Assembly: GCA_965216725.1 (NCBI GenBank)
Contig: CBDCGI010000023.1
Location: forward strand, 1-64,000
Source of the DNA: JACZUI01 sp965216725
GTDB taxonomy: Bacteria; Actinomycetota; Acidimicrobiia; Spongiisociales; ZC4RG35
Direction: 5' to 3'
Length of the DNA stretch: 64,000 nt
Under the pieces are notes generated by a model, which saw only the letters and a program-made list of their open reading frames with translations, made no database searches and had not been told where the DNA came from. How positions within the stretch are numbered: the first letter of the stretch is position 1; each line of letters begins with the position of its first letter. This document shows positions 16,604-28,383 of this stretch, in pieces. Position numbers and translations under genes: made by a program.

Positions 16604-18988
16604 GTGCTGATCCCGCTGCGATGGCTTCAGGAATTCATCGACCTCCCCACCACCGATCCAGACGAGCTTTCCGCCGCACTGGCGATGATCGGCCATGAGG
16701 TCGAGGGTTATGAGGTGTTGAAGCCAGATTGGACTGAAGTTTCTGTGGGCAGAGTCCAAGAAATCTCAGCTCATCCAGACGCCGACAAGATCAGAGTCTG
16801 TGGAGTCGAGGCTGGCGACGGCCAAACCCAAATCATCTGCGGCGCCTGGAATTTCGAAGTCGGGGCGATGGTGGCCGTTGCCAAACCAGGAGCCGTCCTG
16901 GCCGGAGGATTTGAGATCGGTTCACGAAGGATTCGCGGAGTCGACTCTCACGGGATGATCTGCTCGGAACGCGAGTTGGGGTTGGGTGATGATCACGAGG
17001 GAATCTTGGTGCTCGATGGAGAACCCGAGATTGGAACTCCGCTGTCCGATCTCGTCGAGCTTCCAGACGTCGTTTTTGACATCTCGATCACCTCCAATAG
17101 GCCGGACGCAATGTCACTGGCCGGGGTGGCCCGCGACATCAGCGCTTTCTATGGCACGCAGTATCGGATTCCGGAGGTGACGCTGAACGCGGCGCCGGGT
17201 GACACCGACTTGGCTGTCGAGGTCCAAGACGCAGACGGCTGTCGCAGATTTGTGGCCCGTGAGATCGTCGATGCCTCGCTTGGACCCTCGCCGTTTCGGG
17301 TCCGTCATCGGCTGCGGAAAGCGGGAGTCCGGCCAATCTCGAATGTGGTGGATATCACCAATTACGTAATGCTCGAACTCGGTCACCCTTTACATGCCTT
17401 CGATGCCGACACGATCGAAGGCGGAAAGCTGATCGTCAAGAGAGCCGTTCAAGGAGAGACGTTGGCCACTCTCGATGGCGAAGAGCGTTTGCTTACGCCC
17501 GACGACCTGATCATCTACGACGCTGCGGGCCCGACGTCTATGTCCGGAACCATGGGCGGCGCCCGCTCCGAGGTCAGTTCAGACACCACCAGAGTGATCA
17601 TGGAGGCCGCTTCCTGGGATCCGCCAACCATCATGTATATGTCGCGGCGCCACGATCTGCGTTCGGAAGCCTCCAATCGTTTCGAAAGGGGGGTAGACCC
17701 CAACCTCGCCGAAGTCGCCAACGCCAGGGCCACCGCGATGGTTGCCGAGCTTGCGGGCGGCAAGCCGCTTGCCGGCTATGTCGACGTAGTGGCCGGCGAC
17801 TTGAGCCCGGTCGAATTGGACCTGAGGCTAAATGACGTTGCCCGAATCCTCGGTCCCGGATTCTCATCCGGAGATGTGGTTTCGATCCTGAGGCGACTCG
17901 GTATGCAAGCGACTGGAGAAGACCCGATTCACGTCGTTGTTCCCACCTACCGCCCTGACGTCACCCGACCCGTGGATCTCGTTGAGGAAGTGGCGCGGAT
18001 CCATGGATACGAGAAGTTCGCCTCCACGTTGCCAACCGGGCATGCAGGAGGTCTGACACGCGAGCAACGGCGTGTCCGCAGCATCCATCGCACGCTCACC
18101 GGCTTGGGATTGAACGAAGTTGTGACCTTGCCGTTTGTCAGGGAGCCGGACCTGGTGGCGGTTGGGGCCGACCTCGAGGGTTTGGTCGAGGTGAAGAACC
18201 CGCTTCGCGATGAAGAAAGGCGCCTTCGTCCGACTTTGCTGGTGAACCTGTTGCGAGCCGTGCGTTTCAACGTGGCCCGCGGAAATCAAGACGTCGCCTT
18301 CTATGAGACCGGTTCGGTCTTCCTCAATCATCCTGCCGACTCCGATACGCGACTGCCTGCCCAGCCGGATCGGTTGGCGTGGGTGGTGGCCGGCGGATTC
18401 GGCCCGGCCATCATGGGCGAGCACCTGTTGCAGGGGGGTGCCGACCTATCGCTGGCAATAGTCACGGCTCTCGCTGAGCATCTCAACCTCGATGTCACCA
18501 TCGAGTCAGGCATTGCCGGCGGCTTTCACCCGGGCCGGTCGGCCGTCGTCGATGCGTCCGGCGTGAATATCGGTCACGTCGGAGAGCTCCACCCCAGAGC
18601 AGCAGCCCATTTCGAGCTGCCAGGCCAAGTGGCCATCGCAGAGCTGGATCTCTCGGCACTTGCCGTTCCCACCGACCACGTCGAGGCACGGTCTCCGTCA
18701 GTTTTCCCCTTTGTTGATTTCGATTTGTCGTTCGTTATCACAGACGTGTTTCGGGCGGTCGACCTGGTCGAAGCGACGGTTTTGGCTGCCGGTGACTTGG
18801 TAGAGACGGCGCGCGCATTTGATGAGTACCGCAGCGACGACATGGAGAAAGGAACCAGGGCCGTCGCAATCAGGTATCGGCTCCGGTCGTCCGATCGCAC
18901 TCTCACAACCGAAGAAGTGTCCCCGGTGCGTGCCAGGATGATCGAAGCTGCGGAATCGCTAGGTGCCACACTTCGCGGCGCCCAGTGA
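16604..18988 (+). CDS. pheT: Phenylalanyl-tRNA synthetase beta subunit
   Basis: 794 aa from GTG 16604, usual length. Domains in order: the N-terminal MLIPLRWLQEFIDLP start; EMAP-like OB tRNA-binding fold (about 40-150) with AHPDADKIRVC; B3/B4 editing domain with ITSNRPDAMSLAGVARD; B5 DNA-binding-like domain; the catalytic-like core; and the C-terminal ferredoxin-fold anticodon-binding domain (about 700-794) with SPSVFPFVDFDLSF. It forms the alpha2-beta2 enzyme with PheS. The stop overlaps mpg. Confidence 0.96.
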   Translation: MLIPLRWLQEFIDLPTTDPDELSAALAMIGHEVEGYEVLKPDWTEVSVGRVQEISAHPDADKIRVCGVEAGDGQTQIICGAWNFEVGAMVAVAKPGAVLAGGFEIGSRRIRGVDSHGMICSERELGLGDDHEGILVLDGEPEIGTPLSDLVELPDVVFDISITSNRPDAMSLAGVARDISAFYGTQYRIPEVTLNAAPGDTDLAVEVQDADGCRRFVAREIVDASLGPSPFRVRHRLRKAGVRPISNVVDITNYVMLELGHPLHAFDADTIEGGKLIVKRAVQGETLATLDGEERLLTPDDLIIYDAAGPTSMSGTMGGARSEVSSDTTRVIMEAASWDPPTIMYMSRRHDLRSEASNRFERGVDPNLAEVANARATAMVAELAGGKPLAGYVDVVAGDLSPVELDLRLNDVARILGPGFSSGDVVSILRRLGMQATGEDPIHVVVPTYRPDVTRPVDLVEEVARIHGYEKFASTLPTGHAGGLTREQRRVRSIHRTLTGLGLNEVVTLPFVREPDLVAVGADLEGLVEVKNPLRDEERRLRPTLLVNLLRAVRFNVARGNQDVAFYETGSVFLNHPADSDTRLPAQPDRLAWVVAGGFGPAIMGEHLLQGGADLSLAIVTALAEHLNLDVTIESGIAGGFHPGRSAVVDASGVNIGHVGELHPRAAAHFELPGQVAIAELDLSALAVPTDHVEARSPSVFPFVDFDLSFVITDVFRAVDLVEATVLAAGDLVETARAFDEYRSDDMEKGTRAVAIRYRLRSSDRTLTTEEVSPVRARMIEAAESLGATLRGAQ

Positions 18989-19548
18989 TGGCAGGGTCCT
19001 TCGATTTCCTCGGAGGATCGCCTGAGGAAGCTGCGCCACTCTTACTGGGGAATCGTCTCGTCTCCGAGCAGGACGGCGAGAGGGTTGTCGTTCGCATAAC
19101 CGAGGTCGAGGCTTATAAAGGATCCGATGATCCGGCGTCGCACGCGTTCCGAGGACGTACCCCGCGCAACGGGTCGATGTTCGAGCGACCTGGGACGTTG
19201 TACGTCTATCGCAGCTATGGGATTCATTGGTGCTGCAACGTCGCCTGCGGACCCGAAGGCGTTGGTTGGGGGGTCTTGTTTCGCGGTGCTCAAGTGGTCG
19301 AAGGTGAGGGGGTGGTTTCTCGGCGGCGAGGGCGTACCGATCAGCTAGCCAACGGTCCGGGCAAGCTGGCGCAGGCATTAGGGATCGGTGGATCCTGCGA
19401 CGGCACCGACCTGCTGTCGGCAAGCTCCGAGATCCGACTGGAGCATGGCGAGAGCCCTCGCAACATCCTGGCCACCCCTCGCGTTGGGATCAGCCAAGGG
19501 ATGGAGCGACCTTGGCGCTTCGTCGAGGCGACAGAGGTGTCCGCCTGA
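18985..19548 (+). CDS. mpg: 3-methyladenine DNA glycosylase (AAG/MPG type)
   Basis: 187 aa monofunctional base-excision glycosylase removing alkylated purines. The AAG fold is recognisable: LLGNRLVSEQDGERVVVRITEVEAY with the catalytic Glu, DPASHAFRGRTPRNGSMF, YVYRSYGIHWCCNVACG, and NGPGKLAQALGI. It starts at GTG 18985 or ATG 18988, overlapping the pheT stop. An mpg gene between the pheST and tyrS genes is common in actinobacteria. Confidence 0.93.
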   Translation: MMAGSFDFLGGSPEEAAPLLLGNRLVSEQDGERVVVRITEVEAYKGSDDPASHAFRGRTPRNGSMFERPGTLYVYRSYGIHWCCNVACGPEGVGWGVLFRGAQVVEGEGVVSRRRGRTDQLANGPGKLAQALGIGGSCDGTDLLSASSEIRLEHGESPRNILATPRVGISQGMERPWRFVEATEVSA

Positions 19549-19596
19549 CCCATCGGTTGGGGGATCTTCAACGAGAACGTTTACGCTCACCGGCTC

Positions 19597-20784
19597 ATGA
19601 ACACCCGACCAGCTGAGCTTCTCCGACGACATACGGACGCCGTCGTCCCGGACGCCGACCTCGAGGCCAAACTGGAACTCGGTCGTCCGCTGCGAGTGAA
19701 GCTGGGCCTCGACCCGACGGCCCCAGCCGTCACGTTGGGATGGGCAGTTGTGCTTCGCAAGCTCCGACAGTTTCAGGAACTGGGTCACACAGCAGTCCTG
19801 ATAGTTGGTGATTTCACCGCCCAGGTCGGCGACCCATCCGACAAGGACGCTCAACGTAAGAGGCTGACCGCCGAAGAGGTAAACGGCTATGCCGACAATG
19901 TGCTCGGCCAATTCGAGAAGATTCTGCTCCCGGAGAATCTGGAGATAAGGCGCAACTCGGAGTGGCTGTCATCGCTCGACATGTACGGACTCCTTGAATT
20001 GACGTCCTCTGCCACCGTCGCTCAGATGCTGGAGCGCGCCGATTTCGCCAAACGTTACGAATCGGGGAATCCGATCTCGATCATGGAATTCCTGTACCCG
20101 CTACTGCAGGGCTACGACTCGGTTGCCGTCGAAGCCGACGTCGAGCTCGGTGGGAGCGACCAACTCTGGAACCTCATGATGGGTCGTGTGGTTCAAGAGC
20201 GTTACGGGCTCGATCCTCAGGTGGCGATGACCATGCCCCTTTTGGTTGGCACCGATGGCACGCAAAAGATGTCGCAATCGTTGGCTAACTACATAGGAGT
20301 TGACGAAGAGCCGGCCGAGATGTTTGGCAAGACAATGTCCATTCCGGACACGGCGATGGGGGAGTGGTTTCGCCTCGCCGCCGACTACGACAACGACGCG
20401 GTCGAAGCCGTCGAGGCCGAGATCAAATCGGGGGCGCTTCATCCGGGTGACGCCAAGCGGCGCCTTGCCCGGGCGATAGTAGGTGTCTACTGGGGGAGGG
20501 AGGCTGCCGTCAGTGCGGAGGCTTCTTTCGACCAGGTGTTCAAATCGGGGGGAGCACCCGATGAGATGGACGAGTACCAACTGCCATCCGAGGACCCTGT
20601 CGTCTTGACCTCACTGATTCGCGACATCTTCGGCATCTCTGGGTCGGAGGCGAGGCGTCTCGTCTCCCAAGGTGCCGTCTCGATCGATGGGGAAGTCTTC
20701 GAAAGGCTCGAAGTCGAGAGAGCCAGACTACGTGGTTCAGTTCTCAAGGTGGGAAAGCGACGTTTCGCGAGATTGGTTGATTGA
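19597..20784 (+). CDS. tyrS: Tyrosyl-tRNA synthetase with altered HIGH motif
   Basis: 395 aa class I synthetase of the TyrS type seen in Thermus. The core aligns throughout (VVLRKLRQFQELGH, VGDFTAQVGDPS, RNSEWLSSL, MEFLYPLLQGYDS, VELGGSDQLWNLM), and the C-terminus has an S4-like RNA-binding domain (about 330-395). Two catalytic motifs deviate. The HIGH position reads TLGW (46-49) instead of HLGH, losing both histidines, and KMSKS reads KMSQS (224-228). This may be a lineage trait or a functional shift. The stop lies inside the rRNA promoter region. Confidence 0.9.
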   Translation: MNTRPAELLRRHTDAVVPDADLEAKLELGRPLRVKLGLDPTAPAVTLGWAVVLRKLRQFQELGHTAVLIVGDFTAQVGDPSDKDAQRKRLTAEEVNGYADNVLGQFEKILLPENLEIRRNSEWLSSLDMYGLLELTSSATVAQMLERADFAKRYESGNPISIMEFLYPLLQGYDSVAVEADVELGGSDQLWNLMMGRVVQERYGLDPQVAMTMPLLVGTDGTQKMSQSLANYIGVDEEPAEMFGKTMSIPDTAMGEWFRLAADYDNDAVEAVEAEIKSGALHPGDAKRRLARAIVGVYWGREAAVSAEASFDQVFKSGGAPDEMDEYQLPSEDPVVLTSLIRDIFGISGSEARRLVSQGAVSIDGEVFERLEVERARLRGSVLKVGKRRFARLVD

Positions 20785-20785
20785 C

Positions 20786-20813
20786 TTGTGTTGCACTCAA
20801 CACGGGTTATGAT
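20786..20813 (+). promoter_or_regulatory. Candidate upstream rRNA promoter P1
   Basis: TTGTGT (20786-20791), a 16-nt spacer and TATGAT (20808-20813), just after the tyrS stop. The -10 box is near consensus and the -35 is imperfect; a TTGACT lies a few bases upstream but with 21-nt spacing. It would transcribe through the hairpin at 20850 into the rRNA leader. Confidence 0.45.
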
Positions 20814-20849
20814 TCCGACTCGCGGTTAGGAACGACCAGTTCCTCACCA

Positions 20850-20872
20850 CCCACCACCGGTGGGGCGCTTTT
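20850..20872 (+). terminator. Terminator-like hairpin between tyrS and the rRNA promoter P2
   Basis: CCCACC and GGTGGG form a 6-bp stem with a 3-nt loop (20850-20864), followed by GCGCTTTT. Another small hairpin, GGAAC/GTTCC, lies at 20829-20843. It could end the tyrS transcript or attenuate P1. Confidence 0.4.
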
Positions 20873-20888
20873 CTCGCGCCGCACCGGA

Positions 20889-20917
20889 TTGTTATCTGTA
20901 TCGGGGACGGCTACCAT
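20889..20917 (+). promoter_or_regulatory. Candidate rRNA promoter P2
   Basis: TTGTTA (20889-20894), a 17-nt spacer and TACCAT (20912-20917). It fits the actinobacterial TTGnnn-17-TAnnnT pattern and leaves a leader of about 250 nt before 16S. The whole 391-nt gap between tyrS and 16S holds only these promoters, the hairpins and the processing-stem arm; I see no gene in it. Confidence 0.5.
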
Positions 20918-20973
20918 TGCCCGCCCGCCTGACACATGACATGTTTGGTGTGGAGCTAATGGGCTCCTTGACA

Positions 20974-20988
20974 ACTGAACAATGTGCC
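20974..20988 (+). other. 5' arm of the pre-16S processing stem
   Basis: The 15 nt here are the exact reverse complement of 22846-22860 in the 16S-23S spacer. Together they close the precursor-16S loop, the usual substrate for RNase III. A GGAGC/GCTCC hairpin lies just upstream. Confidence 0.8.
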
Positions 20989-21175
20989 AAAAGCCAGCAT
21001 GTGAGCTCCCGCTGCCGATCAGGTATGGAGCGAACATCTATGACGATGAACGCCTCCGGGAGACCGGAGGTGGGCAAAGTAGCAATCAGCTCCAGGGTTT
21101 CACGAACCCTGGACCCAATTGCAAACCCTTCATTGACAGGATTGGTGAGCGTCCTCGGACGTTCGCCGTGAATGT

Positions 21176-22702
<1,527 letters not shown>

Positions 22703-22954
22703 CTAAGGAGCAGAAACGAATCCGGCTTGATTGACCGGATTCCAGCTCTTAGTTGATCTGCTGGTTATTCGATCGGTCAACGAGAGACCATGGGGTGGAA
22801 CGGTTTATCCGGATGAGCCTCGAAGTTTCAAGCGGTCCCGAATCGGGCACATTGTTCAGTCGTGAAGGAGTCCTTCGCCTCGCTTGAGGCAGGACTGCTT
22901 CAGGCACCTTGAGAACTGCATAGCGAGCACAATGAAAGTCTTGGATTCTCTATA
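22703..22954 (+). other. 16S-23S internal transcribed spacer, no tRNA
   Basis: 252 nt. It contains an AATCCGG/CCGGATT hairpin near 22719-22741, the 3' arm of the 16S processing stem (22846-22860) and the 5' arm of the 23S processing stem (22919-22932, complementary to 26750-26763). No tRNA-Ile or tRNA-Ala sequence is present. Confidence 0.85.
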
Positions 22955-23489
22955 TTCCAAGCTACTAAGAGTTAACGGTGGATGCCTAGGCGTTAGAAGC
23001 CGATGAAGGACGTGTCAGGCTGCGATAAGCCTCGGGAAGCTGTCAAGAAAGCGTCGATCCGAGGATTTCCGAATGGGGAAACCCGGCCGGGGTCATGCCC
23101 GGCCACTCTGGTCTGAACACATAGGACCAGTTGAGGTAAGCAGGGGAATTGAAACATCTCAGTACCCTGAGGAAGAGAAAGCAATAGCGACTCCCTGAGT
23201 AGTGGCGAGCGAAACGGGAAGAGCCCAAACCCGCACAGTGTGATAGCCCGGTGGCGTTGCTGTGTGGGGGTTGCGGGACCCATGTCTCGATACACCGGTA
23301 TCGAGCTGAAGTTACAAAGGCGGCGGTTAGTCGAACACAGCTGGAAAGCTGGGCCACAGGGGGTAATAGCCCCGTAGACGAAAACCACTGCCCTTCAGAT
23401 TGGTGTTCCCAAGTATCACGGAGGATATTCCGTGTGAATCTGCGAGAACCACCTCGTAAGGCTAAGTACTCTCTAACGACCGATAGCGG

Positions 23490-23523
<34 letters not shown>

Positions 23524-25002
23524 GGCGAGGGGAGTGAAATAGTACCTGAAACCGTTGACTTACAAGCAGTAGGAGGGGTCTTTATGGCCCTGACTGCCTG
23601 CCTTTTGAAGAATGAGCCGGCGAGTTACCGGTATGTGGCGAGATTAAGGCGTTAGCCGTAGTCGAAGCGAAAGCGAGTCTTAATAGGGCGCATAGTCGCA
23701 TGCCGTAGACCCGAAGCCGAGTGAGCTATCCATGGGCAGGGTGAAGCGAGGGTAAGACCTCGTGGAGGCCCGAACCCACCAAGGTTGAAAACTTGGGGGA
23801 TGACCTGTGGATAGGGGTGAAAGGCCAAACAAACTCGGCGATAGCTGGTTCTCCCCGAAATAGCTTTAGGGCTAGCGTCGTACGTTTCGTACTGGGGGTA
23901 GAGCACTGATTGGACTAGGGGGCCTACAAGCTTACCGAATTCAGTCAAACTCCGAATCCCATTACGCCAAGTGCGGCAGTCAGACTACGTGGGATGAGCT
24001 TCGTGGTCGAAAGGGAAACAGCCCAGATCGTCAGCTAAGGCCCCTAAGTGTGTACTAAGTGGGAAACGATGTGGAGTTGCTCAAACAGCCAGGATGTTGG
24101 CTTAGAAGCAGCCACCATTTAAAGAGTGCGTAACAGCTCACTGGTCGAGTGATTCTGCGCGGAAAATGTAACGGGGCTCAAGTACACCGCCGAAGCTACG
24201 GGATTCCAGTCCATTCGTGGACAGGGATCGGTAGGGGAGCGTCGTGTTGCCAGCGAAGCGGCGGCGGAAGCCAGCCGTGGAGGCTTCACGAGTGCGAATG
24301 CCGGCATGAGTAGCGAAAGAAGAGTGAGAATCTCTTCCGCCGAATGTCCAAGGGTTCCTGGGGAAGGTTCGTCCGCCCAGGGTAAGTCGGGACCTAAGGC
24401 GAGGCCGCGAGGCGTAGTCGATGGATAACCGGTTGATATTCCGGTACCACTCTGCGTGCGCCCCGGCCGAATCTGGTTTGCTAAGGAAAGCCCCTTCGGG
24501 GGCCTACCGACCCAGCCAGTAGTAGGCCAGCGAAGGAGTGACGGGGAAGGCTAGACGGACCCGGGCGATGGTTGTTCCCGGGGTAAGCGTGTAGGGCGAG
24601 GTCCAGGCAAATCCGGACCTCACAATGCCTGAGACGTGATGCCGAGCCGCTTTAGGCGAAGCCGTTGAAGCCATGCCTCCGAGAAAAACTTCTAGCGAGC
24701 ACGAAGAGTGCCCGTACCCCAAACCGACACAGGTGGACAGGTAGAGAATACCAAGGCGAGCGAGATAACTCTGGTTAAGGAATTCGGCAAAATAGCTCCG
24801 TAACTTCGGGAGAAGGAGCGCCCCGGTAAAGTAAAAGGACTTCGCGTCCTCGAGCTTGAGGGGGCCGCAGAAACCAGACCCAAGCGACTGTTTACCAAAA
24901 ACACAGCAGGGTGCTAAGTCGCAAGACGATGTATACCCTGTGACGCCTGCCCGGTGCCGGAAGGTTAAGTGGATAGGTTAGCTTCGGCGAAGCTTTGAAA
25001 CT

Positions 25003-25788
<786 letters not shown>

Positions 25789-26325
25789 AAGTTCCGACCT
25801 GCACGAATGGCGTAACGACTTGGGTACTGTCTCAACCAGAGACTCGGCGAAATTGCAGTGTGAGTAAAGATGCTCACTACCTGCGGCAGGACGGAAAGAC
25901 CCCGGAACCTTTACTGTAGCTTGACATTGGTGTCTGGCATGTGATGTGCAGGATAGGTGGGAGACTGAGAAGCGGCGGCGCTAGCTGTCGTGGAGTCAAC
26001 GTTGAAATACCACCCTTTACATGACGGCCATCTAACTTCGGTCCGTAATCCGGATCAGGGACAGTGTCTGGTAGGCAGTTTCACTGGGGCGGTGGCCTCC
26101 TAAAGTGTAACGGAGGCGCCCAAAGGTTCCCTCAGCCTGGTCGGCAATCAGGCGTTGAGTGTAAATGCACAAGGGAGCTTGACTGCGAGACCTACAAGTC
26201 GAGCAGGGACGAAAGTCGGGATTAGTGAACCCATGGTGGCACGTGGGTGTGCCATGGTTCATCGGCTAAAAGGTACTCCGGGGATAACAGGCTTATACCC
26301 CCCAAGAGTCCATATCGACGGGGGT

Positions 26326-26457
<132 letters not shown>

Positions 26458-26481
26458 CAGGCGCAGGAAGTTTGAGAGGAG

Positions 26482-26513
<32 letters not shown>

Positions 26514-26799
26514 TACCTCTGGTGTGCGAGTTGTACTGCCAAGTGCACGGCTCGTTGGCTAAGTACGGACGGGATAAGCGCTGAAGGCATCTAAGTGCGA
26601 AGCCCACCTCGAGATGAGACTTCCCACCCTTTGTGGGGTAAGGCCCCTGGTAGACGACCAGGTTGATAGGCCGGACGTGTAAGCACAGCAATGTGTTCAG
26701 CGGACCGGTACTAATAGGCCGAGGGCTTGGAATTGAATCCATGATCGATTTGTGCTCGCTATGGAGCGCTCGAGGCGCCGGCCTTGAGACGTGAAGATT

Positions 26800-26919
26800 T
26801 GTCCGGTGGTGATAGCGGCAGGGAACCACCCGTTCCCATTCCGAACACGGAAGTGAAACCTGCCAGCGCCGATGGTACTTGGGGAGTAGTCCCCCGGGAG
26901 AGTAGGTCACTGCCGGACA
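26800..26919 (+). rRNA. rrf: 5S ribosomal RNA
   Basis: About 120 nt. The terminal stem pairs GTCCGG (26801-26806) with CCGGAC (26913-26918). The conserved CCCGTTCCCATTCCGAACACGG loop region and GGGAGAGTAGGTC are present. It lies about 65 nt after 23S. Confidence 0.96.
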
Positions 26920-26930
26920 TCAAACGTGGA

Positions 26931-26967
26931 GGGGCCGCCAGCTAGCGTTGGCGGCCCCTTCTTATTT
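26931..26967 (+). terminator. rRNA operon terminator
   Basis: A perfect 10-bp GC-rich stem, 26931-26940 with 26949-26958, with an 8-nt loop, followed by TTCTTATTT. It lies 12 nt after 5S. Confidence 0.9.
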
Positions 26968-26990
26968 GGACCCTTTCTTCTGGAACAGGA

Positions 26991-27710
26991 ATGAACACAC
27001 CTTCAGACAGCCGATCGGCCCACGGCGGGCGCAAAAAGCCGCACCAGGCGCGTCAGAACCGCCGATCTCTGACTGCTGTCCCTGGAGGCGAGCTACCGAA
27101 ATGGGTTCGCGACGAGATCCAGCGCTCCACACCAAAGGACCGCCGAGAGCCGGCCATCAGACATCTCGCCAAGGCGGTCGAGAATTACGCCGACGAGAGA
27201 TACCCCGCCGCTCTGCCCGACCTTCGGAAGGCAAAGCAGCTAGCGCCCCGTTCGTCCACCGTCCGTGAGCTACTGGGCCTCGCCGCATACAACACCGGTA
27301 ACTGGGATGAGGGCCTACGAGAGCTGAGGACGTTTCGGCGGATAACGGGCGATGTGATCCACATGCCTGTAGAAATGGACTGTCTGAGGGCTTTGGACCG
27401 GCCACAGGATGTCGTCAAGACGTGGAACCTGTTGAACGATTTGGAGCCGAAGAGCGTTTCTCATGAGGCGAGAGTCGTCTACGGCTCGTTCCTTCTCGAT
27501 CAGGGGAGTCCCCGAGAAGCATGGAACGTTGTCAAGCCGGGCCGTCTCGTTGCGTCCCCGTCGCCAGGTGAGCTACGCCGCTGGTTCGTGGCCGCAAGGG
27601 TCGCAATTGCGGCTGACGACCCTGACGCGGCACGGCGCATCATCGCAGCGCTCGATGAGCAAGAGGTCGACTTCGAAGGTGTCGACGAATTGCGGGCGCT
27701 TCTCGACTAA
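26991..27710 (+). CDS. TPR-like conserved protein
   Basis: 239 aa, soluble. The N-terminal 45 residues are basic and low-complexity. Residues about 50-230 look like alpha-helical tetratricopeptide-type repeats: IRHLAKAVENYADERYPAAL and AYNTGNWDEGLRELRTFRRI have the Trp/Gly/Tyr spacing of TPR units. Proteins of this layout are widespread in actinobacteria without a defined job; a scaffolding role is only inference. The ATG is preceded by GGAACAGGA. It starts right after the rRNA terminator. Confidence 0.65.
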   Translation: MNTPSDSRSAHGGRKKPHQARQNRRSLTAVPGGELPKWVRDEIQRSTPKDRREPAIRHLAKAVENYADERYPAALPDLRKAKQLAPRSSTVRELLGLAAYNTGNWDEGLRELRTFRRITGDVIHMPVEMDCLRALDRPQDVVKTWNLLNDLEPKSVSHEARVVYGSFLLDQGSPREAWNVVKPGRLVASPSPGELRRWFVAARVAIAADDPDAARRIIAALDEQEVDFEGVDELRALLD

Positions 27711-27777
27711 TCCTGTCACACCCACCGGGCACCCTGATACTCAGTCCGCGCTCCCCGAACTAGCAAGGGGGAGAACC

Positions 27778-28128
27778 ATGGATTCAAACGTGCTGGATCT
27801 CAATCTCGTCGTCCTCTGTGGACGACTGGCCACCGACCCGGAGATCCGGGTCTTCGACTCCGGATCGAGGCTCGTACGTCTACTCGTCACCGTCCGGGCA
27901 CAAGCCCCGAGAAGGCGAACCGATGTCATTCCGGTCACATACTGGGATCCGTCCGATGATTTTGTCGAGGAGCTACCCGGTCGAGCCCATCGTGTCTGGG
28001 TCTGCGGGGCCGTGCAGCGGCGCTACTGGGAGTCGCCGGATGGACGCAGAAGCAGAATCGAGGTCGTTGCCGAAGCCATCAACTTCAAGGACGTGCTGGA
28101 TTTGGAGCCAGTGTCAACACCGTCCTGA
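27778..28128 (+). CDS. Single-stranded DNA-binding protein-like OB-fold protein
   Basis: 116 aa from ATG 27778 behind AAGGGGGAGA. The OB-fold SSB pattern is visible: NLVVLCGRLATDPEIRVFDSG, then LVTVRA, VIPVTYWDP and RVWVCGAVQRRYW. The acidic C-terminal tip of a replicative SSB is missing, so this is probably an accessory SSB paralogue. It is short compared with the typical 150-180 aa. Neighbours give no clue. Confidence 0.75.
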   Translation: MDSNVLDLNLVVLCGRLATDPEIRVFDSGSRLVRLLVTVRAQAPRRRTDVIPVTYWDPSDDFVEELPGRAHRVWVCGAVQRRYWESPDGRRSRIEVVAEAINFKDVLDLEPVSTPS

Positions 28129-28145
28129 CCAGGGAGTTAGTCCGG

Positions 28146-28382
28146 TTGACACCAGGGTTACAGTGGGCGAGTCAGCTCACCCTCTCTTCCCTGTGGAGAT
28201 CGACCTTGCCCTGGTACTGGACCGACGACATCGCAGCATCCCTCCCGGAGATCGATCGAGTCCTTGTGAAGGAGCTAATCGACGCGGAAGGTGGACCTGT
28301 CGCCATACGACGACGCGAAGCCACCCTCGACGAGTTGCTCGAGGGGCTCGGAGACGGGGAAGACCTGCCATTAGCGGCATGA
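28146..28382 (+). CDS. Small hypothetical protein
   Basis: 78 aa if TTG 28146 is the start, with AGGGAG 11 nt upstream; the start is uncertain. The C-terminal half (DEIDR-type helix, then AIRRREATLDELLEGLG) looks like a real acidic protein with GC-rich third positions. I do not recognise a family. It lies 17 nt after the SSB-like gene and 1 nt before SURF1. Confidence 0.4.
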   Translation: MTPGLQWASQLTLSSLWRSTLPWYWTDDIAASLPEIDRVLVKELIDAEGGPVAIRRREATLDELLEGLGDGEDLPLAA

Positions 28383-28383
28383 A

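Noticed and set aside
22703..22954. tRNA-Ile/tRNA-Ala in the rRNA spacer
   Set aside because: No cloverleaf, T-loop or CCA-like sequence is found; only processing stems and a small hairpin.
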